Shown: positions 23,826 to 32,117 of the stretch, in pieces
Position numbering within the stretch: position 1 is the first letter of the stretch
Layout: every line of letters begins with the position of its first letter
NCBI GenBank assembly: GCA_002313415.1
Contig: DCBH01000100.1
Coordinates: 11,548 to 50,059, forward strand
Reading direction: 5' to 3'
Length of the DNA: 38,512 nucleotides
Source: Flavobacteriales bacterium UBA1112
Lineage (GTDB): Bacteria; Bacteroidota; Bacteroidia; Flavobacteriales_D; Sanyastnellaceae
Program-made: the position numbers and the translations under genes
The notes under the pieces: model-generated
What the model was told of the DNA's origin: nothing
Databases searched by the model: none
What the model saw: the letters and a program-made list of their open reading frames with translations, nothing else

Positions 23826-26681
23826 ATGAAAGCATTTTCAGCAAAACGCACTTTCTGCATCTTAATCGGGTGTTTGGGATGTGCAACCACAATCCAAGCC
23901 CAAACATTTTACAATGGGAATGCGGCTTTGCCCTCAACATACAACAGTGGAGGGTGTGTGGGTTTCGCTGATTTGGACGGAGACAGTTTCGACGATTTGA
24001 TCATCCTCGATCAAAGCCGAACGATACACACACTTTATCAGACCCCCAACGGCAACTTTGAGGGTTACAATTTGGGAAATGTCTCTGGTTCCAATCAGTG
24101 GGGGATGTGCGTGGGTGATTTTGACAACGACGGCCATAAAGATGTTTTTAGCGGAGGAGCCTACGATGGAGTTCATTTGATGCACATCACAGGACCTGGT
24201 GACGCGACGCTTTCCGCGCTGGGAAATGGGTCGATGTTCATGCAAGCCTGCAACATGGCGGACATCGACCAAGACGGGGTGCTCGATGTGTTCGCATGTC
24301 ACGATGATGCGGTGAGTCGTCTATGGAAGGGCAGCGAGGCTGGAGAGCTGAACAACAACCAATCTATGATGTCCCTGACAAGCTATGACACGGGAGGTTA
24401 TCCAAACACCGACCACAGTGGCAATTACGGTTCCGTATGGACCGATTTCGATCGAGACGGAGACTTGGATTTGTACATCGCGAAGTGCCGCCAATTTGTC
24501 AATGACCCCCAAGATCCACGGCGTGTGAATCAGCTCTGGGTCAACGACGGCCAGGGAAATTACACAGAGGAGGCGGCAGAACGGGGGTTGGTGTTTTTCG
24601 AGCAAAGTTGGACAGCAGATTTTGCAGACATCGACAACGATGGAGACTTTGATTGCTTGGTGACCAACCACAGCACGACGCTTTCGCTGTTGGAGAACGA
24701 TGGGACAGGGAACTTCACAGACATTACTGAAGGAAGTGGGCTTGAGGTGACAGGGTTTTTCTTGCAAGCCAAGCTCGAGGATTTTGACAACGATGGGTTT
24801 GTGGATTTGGTGTACAGTGGCGGGGCTCATGCCTATTTCCGAAACAATGGAGACCAAACGTTCTCGAACATCCCCAACATGTTTCCGTACGGAGACACCA
24901 TGCACAGTTTTGCCACAGGCGATGCGAACCGCGACGGTCAAGTTGATTTGTACGCCAGTTACGGCAATGGCTACGTGAACCCGGACAATGGGAACGACGA
25001 TGTCTTATGGATGAACAGCGGGAATCCTGGAAAGCACTGGATCACCTTTGAATTGGAGGGCTTTCAATCCAACCGGGATGCCGTTGGTGCAACGGTAGAA
25101 ATCACAGGGTCATTTGGAACACAAATTCGAAGCGTACGAGCTGGAGAGAGCTATGGCATGACTTCGACTTTTTCGTGTCATTTTGGCCTGGGGGCCTCGG
25201 ACGAGGTGGAAACGGTGACTGTCTTTTGGCCAAGTGGGTTGAGCACAGAGTTGACCAATCCCGATGTGGACCAATACCACACAGTTTTGGAAGTGCCTTG
25301 TACCGTGCCTCTCGAGATTACGGCGTCCAACGTCGCGCTCTGTCCAGGAGAGTCCGCCATGCTCACTGCACCTGCCGGATTCGAGTCTTATCAGTGGAGC
25401 GATGGGTTTGCAGAGGGCAACACCTTGGAAGTTTCTCAGGCCGGTGTTTACAGCTTGACCGCATTCAATGGTGAAGGGTGTGCTGGTCTTTCCAATCTCA
25501 TTGTGATTGACATCTTGGATGGATCTGTGGCACCAACCGTGGCTGTGACTGGCGATGAATATCTCTGTGCCGGCAGCACCTGGACATTGACCGCAAGTGA
25601 GGGGGATTCTTACGTTTGGAGCGATGGTTCCACAGCGCCGACTTTGGTGGTAGGCGAATCGGGGACGTACAGTGTCGAGGTTGAGGACCAATGTGGAAAC
25701 GTGGTAAGTTCTGACATGGTTGAGGTTCAGGTCTTTGATGGACCAACACTTCCTCCCACGACGTCACCGGATATCACAATGGCTCTCCCAGGCCCATTGA
25801 CGCTCACTGCGGAGGCGGAAGAGGGACAAGTTTTGCGCTGGTACGATGCTGAGACGGGAGGCACGCTTCTTGGACAGGGCCCCGGTTTGTACTTGCCAGA
25901 GGTTACACAGTCAACCACGTTTTGGGTTGAGTCGAGTCAATCCACCTTCGGTCCGGTTGGAACAGGAGGTGAACTGACGAACCAACCGGGGGGTCAGTAT
26001 CACCCCAACAGTGCCCGCTGGTTGGAATTTGATGTCTTCGAACCCATGCGTTTGGTCAATGTCAAGCTATATGCCAACGGGACGTTTGACCGTGGATTTG
26101 AGATCATCGATGACATTGGTCAAGTGTTGTGGTCGTCTACGGTGATGGTGACAGATGGGGAATTCTTGCTCGATGTAGACTTTGAGCTTGAACCAGGCAC
26201 GGATTACGGGTTGCGATGCACCACAGACGATCCCCAATTGTGGCGCGAGGGCACATCATCGACACTGAATTACCCTTATGATTTGGCCAGCTTGGGGAGC
26301 ATTACCAACAGCACGGCGGGCCCAAGTTTGAACTATTACTACTTCTTCTACGAATGGAACGTCGAAAGCACCCTCAATGTGGAATGTGTGAGCAACCGAT
26401 CGGATGTGGATGTCACGGTGACACAATGTACGGACCCAGATGCGTGCAACTTTAACCCTGCAGCCATTGAGGATGACGGATCGTGTGAATATGCAAGCTG
26501 TGCAGATACTTGTGCAGGTGATCTAAATGGCGACGGAAACATCACGGTAGGTGATTTGCTTCTGGTGCTCGCGGACTTCGGATGTGTGAGTGGTTGCCAA
26601 AGTGATGTTGACGGAGACACAATTGTAAGTGTGGCAGACTTGCTTGAGCTCCTTTCCGTGTTCGGAGGAAATTGCAATTGA
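23826..26681 (+). CDS. Secreted FG-GAP/ASPIC-UnbV protein with Ig-like domains and C-terminal dockerin
   Basis: This is a 951-residue exported protein. The signal peptide ends near TTIQAQ (residue 26). Residues about 35-400 hold at least seven FG-GAP/VCBS calcium loops (DLDGDSFDDL, DFDNDGHKDV, DIDQDGVLDV, DFDRDGDLDL, DIDNDGDFDC, DFDNDGFVDL, DANRDGQVDL), which fold as a beta-propeller. An ASPIC/UnbV domain follows (VRAGESYGMTS, FGLGASDEVETVTVFWPSG). Then come two Ig-like PKD-type domains (YQWSDG and YVWSDG), an Ig-7 type domain (LRWYDAETGGTLLG) and a beta-sandwich. The tail is one CTDPDACNF-type repeat (868 onward) and a two-EF-hand dockerin (896-951). It probably acts outside the cell in adhesion or matrix formation; no catalytic site is seen. 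It lacks a T9SS domain. Confidence 0.88.
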   Translation: MKAFSAKRTFCILIGCLGCATTIQAQTFYNGNAALPSTYNSGGCVGFADLDGDSFDDLIILDQSRTIHTLYQTPNGNFEGYNLGNVSGSNQWGMCVGDFDNDGHKDVFSGGAYDGVHLMHITGPGDATLSALGNGSMFMQACNMADIDQDGVLDVFACHDDAVSRLWKGSEAGELNNNQSMMSLTSYDTGGYPNTDHSGNYGSVWTDFDRDGDLDLYIAKCRQFVNDPQDPRRVNQLWVNDGQGNYTEEAAERGLVFFEQSWTADFADIDNDGDFDCLVTNHSTTLSLLENDGTGNFTDITEGSGLEVTGFFLQAKLEDFDNDGFVDLVYSGGAHAYFRNNGDQTFSNIPNMFPYGDTMHSFATGDANRDGQVDLYASYGNGYVNPDNGNDDVLWMNSGNPGKHWITFELEGFQSNRDAVGATVEITGSFGTQIRSVRAGESYGMTSTFSCHFGLGASDEVETVTVFWPSGLSTELTNPDVDQYHTVLEVPCTVPLEITASNVALCPGESAMLTAPAGFESYQWSDGFAEGNTLEVSQAGVYSLTAFNGEGCAGLSNLIVIDILDGSVAPTVAVTGDEYLCAGSTWTLTASEGDSYVWSDGSTAPTLVVGESGTYSVEVEDQCGNVVSSDMVEVQVFDGPTLPPTTSPDITMALPGPLTLTAEAEEGQVLRWYDAETGGTLLGQGPGLYLPEVTQSTTFWVESSQSTFGPVGTGGELTNQPGGQYHPNSARWLEFDVFEPMRLVNVKLYANGTFDRGFEIIDDIGQVLWSSTVMVTDGEFLLDVDFELEPGTDYGLRCTTDDPQLWREGTSSTLNYPYDLASLGSITNSTAGPSLNYYYFFYEWNVESTLNVECVSNRSDVDVTVTQCTDPDACNFNPAAIEDDGSCEYASCADTCAGDLNGDGNITVGDLLLVLADFGCVSGCQSDVDGDTIVSVADLLELLSVFGGNCN
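26427..26492 (+). repeat. CTDxxAxNYxPxAxxDDGSC repeat (protein level), copy in the FG-GAP protein
   Basis: Residues 868-889 read CTDPDACNFNPAAIEDDGSC and two more residues. The spacing of Cys, Asn-Phe/Tyr, Asp-Asp and the final Cys is the same as in the copies at 35807-35944 and 36851-36916. It sits directly before the dockerin segment. Confidence 0.85.
26511..26678 (+). repeat. C-terminal dockerin-like domain of the FG-GAP protein
   Basis: Residues 896-951 form two EF-hand-like repeats: CAGDLNGDGNITVGDLLLVL with ADFGC, then SDVDGDTIVSVADLLELL with SVFGGNCN at the very end. The calcium ligands D-x-N/D-G-D and the following helix match type I dockerins. The segment is 56 residues long, exactly as in the lysyl-oxidase-like protein. 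Confidence 0.85.
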
Positions 26682-26682
26682 G

Positions 26683-28497
26683 TCAAGTCTTCGAGCCGTG
26701 AAAGTACGTTCGGACAGCGTCGGCAACTTTTGTGTTGACGACACTTCGCAAGTCCTGTTCCGAGGCCTGAGAAATGGTCTTGACATCGCCAAAGGCTTTC
26801 ATCAGAACCTGCCGAGTCTTGGGGCCAACGCCTGGGATGTCGTCCAACTCTGAATGCAAGAAGGCTTTGCTTCGAAGCTTTCGGTGATGGGCCAAAGAAA
26901 AACGGTGCGCTTCGTCTCTCATTTGTTGCACCACACGCAAGGTGGGTGAACGCTTGTCGAGGTAAATCGGAACGCTGTCTCCCGGAAAATACAGTTCTTC
27001 AAGCCGCTTGGCAATGCCGACAAAGGCGATTTGGCCTCTCAGCCCGAGCTCGTCGATGGCTTCCATGGCATGCGACAGCTGACCTTTGCCGCCATCAATG
27101 ATGACCATTTGGGGGAGTGACTCTCCTTCGTCACGCAAACGCTTGTAGCGACGGTATACGGCCTCTTTCATGCTTGCGAAATCGTCCGGACCTTGAACTG
27201 TACGAATGTTGAACTTTCGGTAGTCGCGTTTGGCGGGCTTTCCATTTCGGAAGACCACGCAAGCAGAAGCAGGGTTGGTGCCTTGGATGTTGGAGTTGTC
27301 AAAGCACTCCATGTGAACGGGGTGTTCCTTGAGCCTGAGGTCATGCATCATCGTTTCCATCAGCCGATCCTTGGCCGCGTCAGGGTCAACTTGTTCCATT
27401 TGAGCGTGTCGGTCACGCATTGCAAATTGTGCATTACGCAGGCTCATGTCGAGCAATTTCTTCTTGTCTCCACGTTGAGGGACAAGGCATTCTGCCCCCA
27501 AAACATCGACCTCCATCTGGGCAAGCACGGTGCGACTTGCGACGTCAAATCTGTCCCGAATTTGTGGAATCGCAGCGGAGAGGATTTCTTGGATGGATTC
27601 TTCGAGTCGTCGCCGAAATTCGAGAGTTTGGCCTTGGACCACCGCGCCGTTGTGGATGCGCATGAAGTTCACAAATGCTGACTTTGCATCGCAGACCACG
27701 CCGTAGACCTCCACGTCCGAGATTGTAGGGTGCACGACAGTGCTTTTGGTCTGAAATTTGTCGACGGCCAAAAGTTTGATTTTGAGTCGTTCCGCTTCCT
27801 CGAATCGCAAATCATTGGAAGCTTGCAACATGCTGCTTTTCAAAGCGTTTTTGACTTCGCCGAGGTTGCCTTTGAGTATGTGACGAATGGAGGCAACTCG
27901 TGCGTGATATTCCGCCTCCTCTTCTGTGGTTGTGCATGGACCGCAGCAAGTGCCTATCTGAGCACCTAAACAAGACTTCGTTTTTTCGATTGCGCCACCA
28001 CGCTTGAGAATTTTGATGGATTCAATTCGACACGAATTGCACATCAGTGGGTAGAGCGATTTGACAAAACGAATTACAGTGTGCATCCCTTTGACATGCG
28101 AGTAGGGCCCGAAGTATTCGCTCCCGTCCTTTCGGACTTGTCTGGTGGGAAACACCCTTGGAAACCGTTCGTTTTTCAGAACGATGAAGGGATATGTTTT
28201 GTCGTCTTTGAGCTGGATGTTGTAGATGGGCTTGTGCTCCTTGATCATGTTGTTTTCGAGCAACAGGGCATCGGCTTCGCTCGCTGTGACAATCCATTGC
28301 ACATTTCGAATCTTTTTCACCAACAATCGGGTTTTGCCGTTGTGGTCTTGTTTGGTGAAGTAGCTGGCCACCCGCTTTTTCAGGTTTTTGGCCTTGCCGA
28401 TGTACAGCAATTTACCGTCTCCATCAAAGTGCTGATAAACGCCGGGCTCTTGGGGCATTCGATCGAGGATTGCTTGGATGTGCTCGGTGGTCGCCAT
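26683..28497 (-). CDS. uvrC: UvrABC excinuclease subunit C
   Basis: UvrC makes both incisions around bulky DNA lesions in nucleotide excision repair. The start is taken at ATG 28497 (MATTEHIQAILDRMPQEPGV), giving 604 residues; the open frame runs 67 codons further but into the divergent epimerase gene. The GIY-YIG nuclease domain is at the N-terminus (PGVYQHFDGDGKLLYIGKAK). A UVR motif, the RNase H-like endonuclease domain (HMECFDNSNIQGTNPASACV, VIIDGGKGQL) and a C-terminal helix-hairpin-helix (LDDIPGVGPKTRQVLMKAFG) follow. Its stop codon is one base from the stop of the convergent dockerin gene. Confidence 0.97.
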   Translation of the reverse strand: MATTEHIQAILDRMPQEPGVYQHFDGDGKLLYIGKAKNLKKRVASYFTKQDHNGKTRLLVKKIRNVQWIVTASEADALLLENNMIKEHKPIYNIQLKDDKTYPFIVLKNERFPRVFPTRQVRKDGSEYFGPYSHVKGMHTVIRFVKSLYPLMCNSCRIESIKILKRGGAIEKTKSCLGAQIGTCCGPCTTTEEEAEYHARVASIRHILKGNLGEVKNALKSSMLQASNDLRFEEAERLKIKLLAVDKFQTKSTVVHPTISDVEVYGVVCDAKSAFVNFMRIHNGAVVQGQTLEFRRRLEESIQEILSAAIPQIRDRFDVASRTVLAQMEVDVLGAECLVPQRGDKKKLLDMSLRNAQFAMRDRHAQMEQVDPDAAKDRLMETMMHDLRLKEHPVHMECFDNSNIQGTNPASACVVFRNGKPAKRDYRKFNIRTVQGPDDFASMKEAVYRRYKRLRDEGESLPQMVIIDGGKGQLSHAMEAIDELGLRGQIAFVGIAKRLEELYFPGDSVPIYLDKRSPTLRVVQQMRDEAHRFSLAHHRKLRSKAFLHSELDDIPGVGPKTRQVLMKAFGDVKTISQASEQDLRSVVNTKVADAVRTYFHGSKT

Positions 28498-28504
28498 CGT
28501 TGAA

Positions 28505-28530
28505 CGAAGGTAGGTCGCGCAGTACTTTGC
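28505..28530. promoter_or_regulatory. Divergent -7 boxes between uvrC and the epimerase gene
   Basis: The 36-base spacer holds TACCTTCG on the minus strand (28512-28505), 7 bases before the uvrC ATG, and TACTTTGC on the plus strand (28523-28530), 3 bases before the epimerase ATG. Both are near matches to the Bacteroidota -7 box (the plus-strand one is a base short in its spacer), again predicting very short leaders. Confidence 0.35.
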
Positions 28531-28533
28531 GGC

Positions 28534-29556
28534 ATGGATTTGGTCACAGGTGCAACGGGGATTGTGGGAACGCCATTGGTTTTGAAGCTCCTGGCAAAAG
28601 GCCAAACGGTGCGCGCCTTGCATCGACCATCGTCCGACCGTGAACGGGTCGAGCGAATCGTCAAGGAGTTCGCGCCCGAGGCTGTGACGAGGTTGCAATG
28701 GGTGGAAGGAGATTTGACAAACCAGTCATCGTTGGAAGATGCCCTTGAGGGGGTGGCGCGTGTGTTTCATTGTGCAGCCCTTGTGTCTTTCCACTCGTCG
28801 GACAGGGACGCTTTGCGCCAAGTCAATGCAGAGGGCACCGCCAACTTGGTCAATGCCATGCTTCACTTGGGTACCCCACGGTTGATTCACGTGAGCAGCG
28901 TAGCTGCCCTTGGGCGCAAATCAGGAGTTCCTGCGGACGAATCCACGCTGTTTGAAGAACAACCCGGGACTTCGGCGTATGCGCGCTCCAAACATCGCGC
29001 AGAGATGGAAGCCTTTCGCGGGGCAGCGGAGGGCTTGTCAGACGGGTTGGTGGTGGTCAATCCAACGGTCATTTTGGGCCAAGGCGATTTTCGAAGCAGT
29101 TCTTCTGCCTTGTTTCGGGTGCTCGATCGTGGGCTGTCATGGTATCCAGAAGGAAGCGGAGGATATGTAGGTGCTGAAGACGTGGCGGAAGTATGCGTGC
29201 GATTGGGAGCAAGTGAGGTGCGTGGTGAGCGCTTTGTGCTTTGTGCAGAGCACCGCACTCATCTCGATGTCATGACTGCGATTGCGTCAGCTCTCGACCG
29301 AACTGGACCCACCCGTGCGGTCAAGCCATGGGTTGCGGGCTTGGTCTGGCGCTTCGTGTGGCTGACCGAACGCATCACAGGCCACAAGTCAATGATTACT
29401 CGTGAAAGTTTGGCAAGTGGCAGTGAGCACCAGCGATTTGATGGATCAAAAATCAAGCGGACCCTCGCCGAAATGGGTCAAGATTGGGATTACACACCCA
29501 TAAATAAAGTCATCGAATCAACGGTGCAAGCGTATCGTCGTCAATGCGGTTCGTGA
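28534..29556 (+). CDS. NAD-dependent epimerase/dehydratase family protein
   Basis: This is a 340-residue extended short-chain dehydrogenase. The NAD(P)-binding Rossmann motif is GATGIVG (residues 6-12), and the catalytic pair is Tyr149-xxx-Lys153 in SAYARSK, with an upstream Ser in HVSSVAALG. The C-terminal substrate domain is less conserved. Related Bacteroidota proteins lie next to dihydroorotase and DUF4296 genes, as here, although on the opposite strand in this window. Substrate is unknown; sugar-nucleotide, dihydroflavonol-like and 3-beta-hydroxysteroid-type activities share this fold. The 3' end overlaps the DUF4296 gene by 16 bases. Confidence 0.9.
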   Translation: MDLVTGATGIVGTPLVLKLLAKGQTVRALHRPSSDRERVERIVKEFAPEAVTRLQWVEGDLTNQSSLEDALEGVARVFHCAALVSFHSSDRDALRQVNAEGTANLVNAMLHLGTPRLIHVSSVAALGRKSGVPADESTLFEEQPGTSAYARSKHRAEMEAFRGAAEGLSDGLVVVNPTVILGQGDFRSSSSALFRVLDRGLSWYPEGSGGYVGAEDVAEVCVRLGASEVRGERFVLCAEHRTHLDVMTAIASALDRTGPTRAVKPWVAGLVWRFVWLTERITGHKSMITRESLASGSEHQRFDGSKIKRTLAEMGQDWDYTPINKVIESTVQAYRRQCGS

Positions 29557-29999
29557 GCTTTATTTGGGCTTCGAAAAGGTTTCTCCTGGTTGCTTTTTAC
29601 CTCCAAGTCTTTCAAAGCGTCAACCACATCGTGAAGCACACCAGTCATGGCCTCGGGGTGGCCCCACCACCATGTGTAACTTGAATCGAATGTGGCGGCA
29701 CTTACACCAGTTCTAGCCCAAACATCATTGTACGCTTCTGCCAGTCTTTGACGTTCGTTGTCGTTGCGATACAGTCGCTTGTCGGCCACAGCTTCGACGA
29801 CCTGAATCTCGGTCAATACGAGAATGAATTCGTCTCGCGAGAGCAATCCCTCTGGGGGTTTCGGGTGGGCATCACCACCCACGGGGCTTGGGCTGCAGCT
29901 CAAAGCGGCAAAGAGGAGCATTCCCCACCACAACGCAACACTCGGACTGAGACAAACCTTATCGATTGAAGGTGAGGCGCTGGCCTGCATGATTTCCAT
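29541..29999 (-). CDS. DUF4296 family lipoprotein
   Basis: This is a 152-residue protein with a predicted lipoprotein signal: hydrophobic ALWWGMLLFAALSC with the lipobox Cys at 35. The following segment (EGLLSRDEFILVLTEIQVVE) matches the opening of DUF4296, a small helical Bacteroidota family of unknown role commonly encoded just after dihydroorotase. The start at 29999 lies 41 bases inside the dihydroorotase gene; ATG 29990 is an alternative. The C-terminus is charged and probably disordered. Its end overlaps the convergent epimerase gene. Confidence 0.78.
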   Translation of the reverse strand: MEIMQASASPSIDKVCLSPSVALWWGMLLFAALSCSPSPVGGDAHPKPPEGLLSRDEFILVLTEIQVVEAVADKRLYRNDNERQRLAEAYNDVWARTGVSAATFDSSYTWWWGHPEAMTGVLHDVVDALKDLEVKSNQEKPFRSPNKAHEPH

Positions 30000-31338
30000 G
30001 AGATGTCAGGATTTGTCGACCATTCCAAACGCACTTGCCGTTGACCCAAGTTTCGTGCACTCGGCTTTTGAAAACATGTCCAGTGAAGGGCGACCATCCG
30101 CATTTGGACATGACGTTGTCTTCGCGGACAGTCCAAGGGTCATTGGGGTGAACCAAGACCAAGTCGGCCTTCATCCCGGGACGGATGAAACCACGGTTTT
30201 GCATGCGGAACAAACGCGAGACGCGATGTGCCATTAAGTCTGCGACTTTTTCTATTGAAAGGAGTCCATTGTGCACGAGGTCGAGCATGGCCACGAGGGC
30301 GTGTTGCACGAGCGGGCCGCCTGACGGTGCAAGGAAGTAACTTCGGTTTTTCTCATCCTTGGTGTGCGGTGCATGGTCTGTGGCGACCACGTCAATGCGT
30401 CCATCAAGAATGGCTGCCCTGATGTGCTCGCGATCCTCAGCTGTCTTCACAGCGGGATTCCACTTGATGTGCGTGCCTTTGCTTTCATAATCGGCGTCGC
30501 TAAACCACAAGTGGTGGATGCAGGCCTCCGCTGTAATGCGCTTGTCCTCCAGTTCTTTGGTGTTGTCAAAAAGGTCGAGTTCTCGGGCAGTGCTGATGTG
30601 CAAGATGTGCAATTGGGTGCCAAGTTTGGTGGCCAACTCCACGGCTTGAGAAGAACTTCTGTAGCACGCCTCCGCACTTCGAATCAGGGGGTGGTGTGAG
30701 ATGGGAACGGTTTCCCCAAAACGCGCTCGAGCCGCGGCAGAATTGGCACGAACGGTTGCCTCATCTTCACAATGGGTAGCCACGAGTGTTGGTGCCTCTT
30801 TGAAAATTCCTTCGAGCACGTCAGATTCGTCGACGAGCATATCTCCCGTTGAAGATCCCATGAAGACTTTGATGCCACAGACTTTCTGCGGATTGGTCTT
30901 GAGCACTTCGTCGAGGTTGTGATTGCTCGCGCCCATGAAGAAGCTGTAATTCACGGGGCTGACTTCGGCGGCGCGGTTGTACTTGTCTTCAAGCAGACTC
31001 TGGGTTAGGGCTTGTGGCACGGTGTTGGGCATCTCCATGAATGAGGTGATTCCTCCAGCCGCCGCGGCTGCAGACTCGGTGGCGATTTCTGCCTTGTGTG
31101 TCAATCCTGGTTCACGAAAGTGCACTTGATCATCAATGCAACCAGGCATCAACCAAAATCCTGTGCAGTCTTTCTTTTCTGCAGCGCTTGCAACGGCTTT
31201 CACGTGCGCATCGTCGCCTTGTTCCGCCAGGTTGACACCTACAGCTACGATGTGCTCACCGTCGATGAGGACATCTTGAACCTTGACGGATCCGTCATTG
31301 ACGACATGGGCATTGCGAAAGAGGGTGGCTTGACTCAT
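29959..31338 (-). CDS. pyrC: Dihydroorotase
   Basis: Dihydroorotase interconverts carbamoyl-aspartate and dihydroorotate in pyrimidine synthesis. The 459-residue protein is an amidohydrolase TIM-barrel. The entrance motif is IDDQVHFREPG: His73 and Arg75 are present, but the first metal His of the usual HxH is Gln71. Other site residues are seen: the carbamylated Lys in CGIKVFMGSSTGDMLV, HCEDE, HISTA and the catalytic Asp in TDHAPH. The Q-x-H form is, from memory, usual in Bacteroidota dihydroorotases. It follows a GT2 gene by 27 bases and overlaps the DUF4296 gene downstream. Confidence 0.92.
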   Translation of the reverse strand: MSQATLFRNAHVVNDGSVKVQDVLIDGEHIVAVGVNLAEQGDDAHVKAVASAAEKKDCTGFWLMPGCIDDQVHFREPGLTHKAEIATESAAAAAGGITSFMEMPNTVPQALTQSLLEDKYNRAAEVSPVNYSFFMGASNHNLDEVLKTNPQKVCGIKVFMGSSTGDMLVDESDVLEGIFKEAPTLVATHCEDEATVRANSAAARARFGETVPISHHPLIRSAEACYRSSSQAVELATKLGTQLHILHISTARELDLFDNTKELEDKRITAEACIHHLWFSDADYESKGTHIKWNPAVKTAEDREHIRAAILDGRIDVVATDHAPHTKDEKNRSYFLAPSGGPLVQHALVAMLDLVHNGLLSIEKVADLMAHRVSRLFRMQNRGFIRPGMKADLVLVHPNDPWTVREDNVMSKCGWSPFTGHVFKSRVHETWVNGKCVWNGRQILTSHGNHAGQRLTFNR

Positions 31339-31365
31339 GGAACGGGAGGAGATGGCGCGGGTGGG

Positions 31366-32097
31366 TTAAGAGGGTTTCGGGAAAAAGATTTTGTTGAACC
31401 GCATTTGCAGGACTCCGAGAAGTGCCTCGCGAAAAATGTTCATGCTCATTTTGGACGTCCCAAGCTCTCGATCGACGAACGTGATGGGCACTTCTTTCAC
31501 GACAAAACCATTGCGCTTGGCCCGAAGTTTCATTTCGATTTGGAATGCATATCCGACAAATTGGACGGAATCAAGCTGGATGGCTTGCAAAGTTTCGCGT
31601 CGGTAGCAGACAAAACCGGCTGTGCTGTCTCTGACTCCCAGTCCAAGGATGGCATTGACGTAAATCGAGGCTCCGTAACTCAGAATCTTGCGATTGATGG
31701 GCCAATTGGCCACGCCTCCTCCTTTCACATATCGCGATCCGACCGACATGCCAGCACCTCCCTCGGAGCACGGAATGCGCAACCGAACCAAGTCGTTGGG
31801 GTCGTGGGAAAAGTCGCAATCCATTTCAAACACAAAGTCATAACCCTGTTCCAGTGCCCATCTAAATCCCGCGATGTAAGCTGTTCCGAGGCCGAGCTTC
31901 CCTTTTCGCTCCAGCAAGTGAACTCTGTTGGGGTACTTGGTTTGACATTGCTTGACCAACATGGCCGTGCCGTCGGGCGATCCGTCATCCACGACAAGCA
32001 GGTCGAAGGGGTATTCCAGACCCACAACAGTGTCGATCATGCGAACCACATTTTCGCACTCGTTGTACGTCGGAATGATGACCAAGCTGTCCTTCAT
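31366..32097 (-). CDS. Polyprenol monophosphomannose synthase-like GT2
   Basis: This 243-residue cytoplasmic-face glycosyltransferase resembles dolichol-phosphate-mannose synthase, which loads a sugar on polyprenyl phosphate for use outside the membrane. The start at ATG 32097 (MKDSLVIIPTYNECENVVRM) gives the usual GT2 opening. LLVVDDGSPDGTAMLV and the DxD-type FEMDCDFSHDPNDL are the nucleotide-sugar and metal motifs. No C-terminal membrane helices are present, as in short DPM1 proteins. It sits just upstream of pyrC on the same strand, a neighbourhood I recall from Bacteroidota. Sugar specificity cannot be read from sequence. Confidence 0.9.
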   Translation of the reverse strand: MKDSLVIIPTYNECENVVRMIDTVVGLEYPFDLLVVDDGSPDGTAMLVKQCQTKYPNRVHLLERKGKLGLGTAYIAGFRWALEQGYDFVFEMDCDFSHDPNDLVRLRIPCSEGGAGMSVGSRYVKGGGVANWPINRKILSYGASIYVNAILGLGVRDSTAGFVCYRRETLQAIQLDSVQFVGYAFQIEMKLRAKRNGFVVKEVPITFVDRELGTSKMSMNIFREALLGVLQMRFNKIFFPKPS

Positions 32098-32102
32098 GAT
32101 TT

Positions 32103-32110
32103 CCAATTTA
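32103..32110 (-). promoter_or_regulatory. Putative -7 box for the GT2-pyrC unit
   Basis: On the minus strand TAAATTGG lies 5 bases before the ATG at 32097, in the 20-base gap after the RluB-like gene. It differs from TAnnTTTG at one base. The upstream -33 element would lie within the RluB-like gene. Confidence 0.25.
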
Positions 32111-32117
32111 AGAGCAC

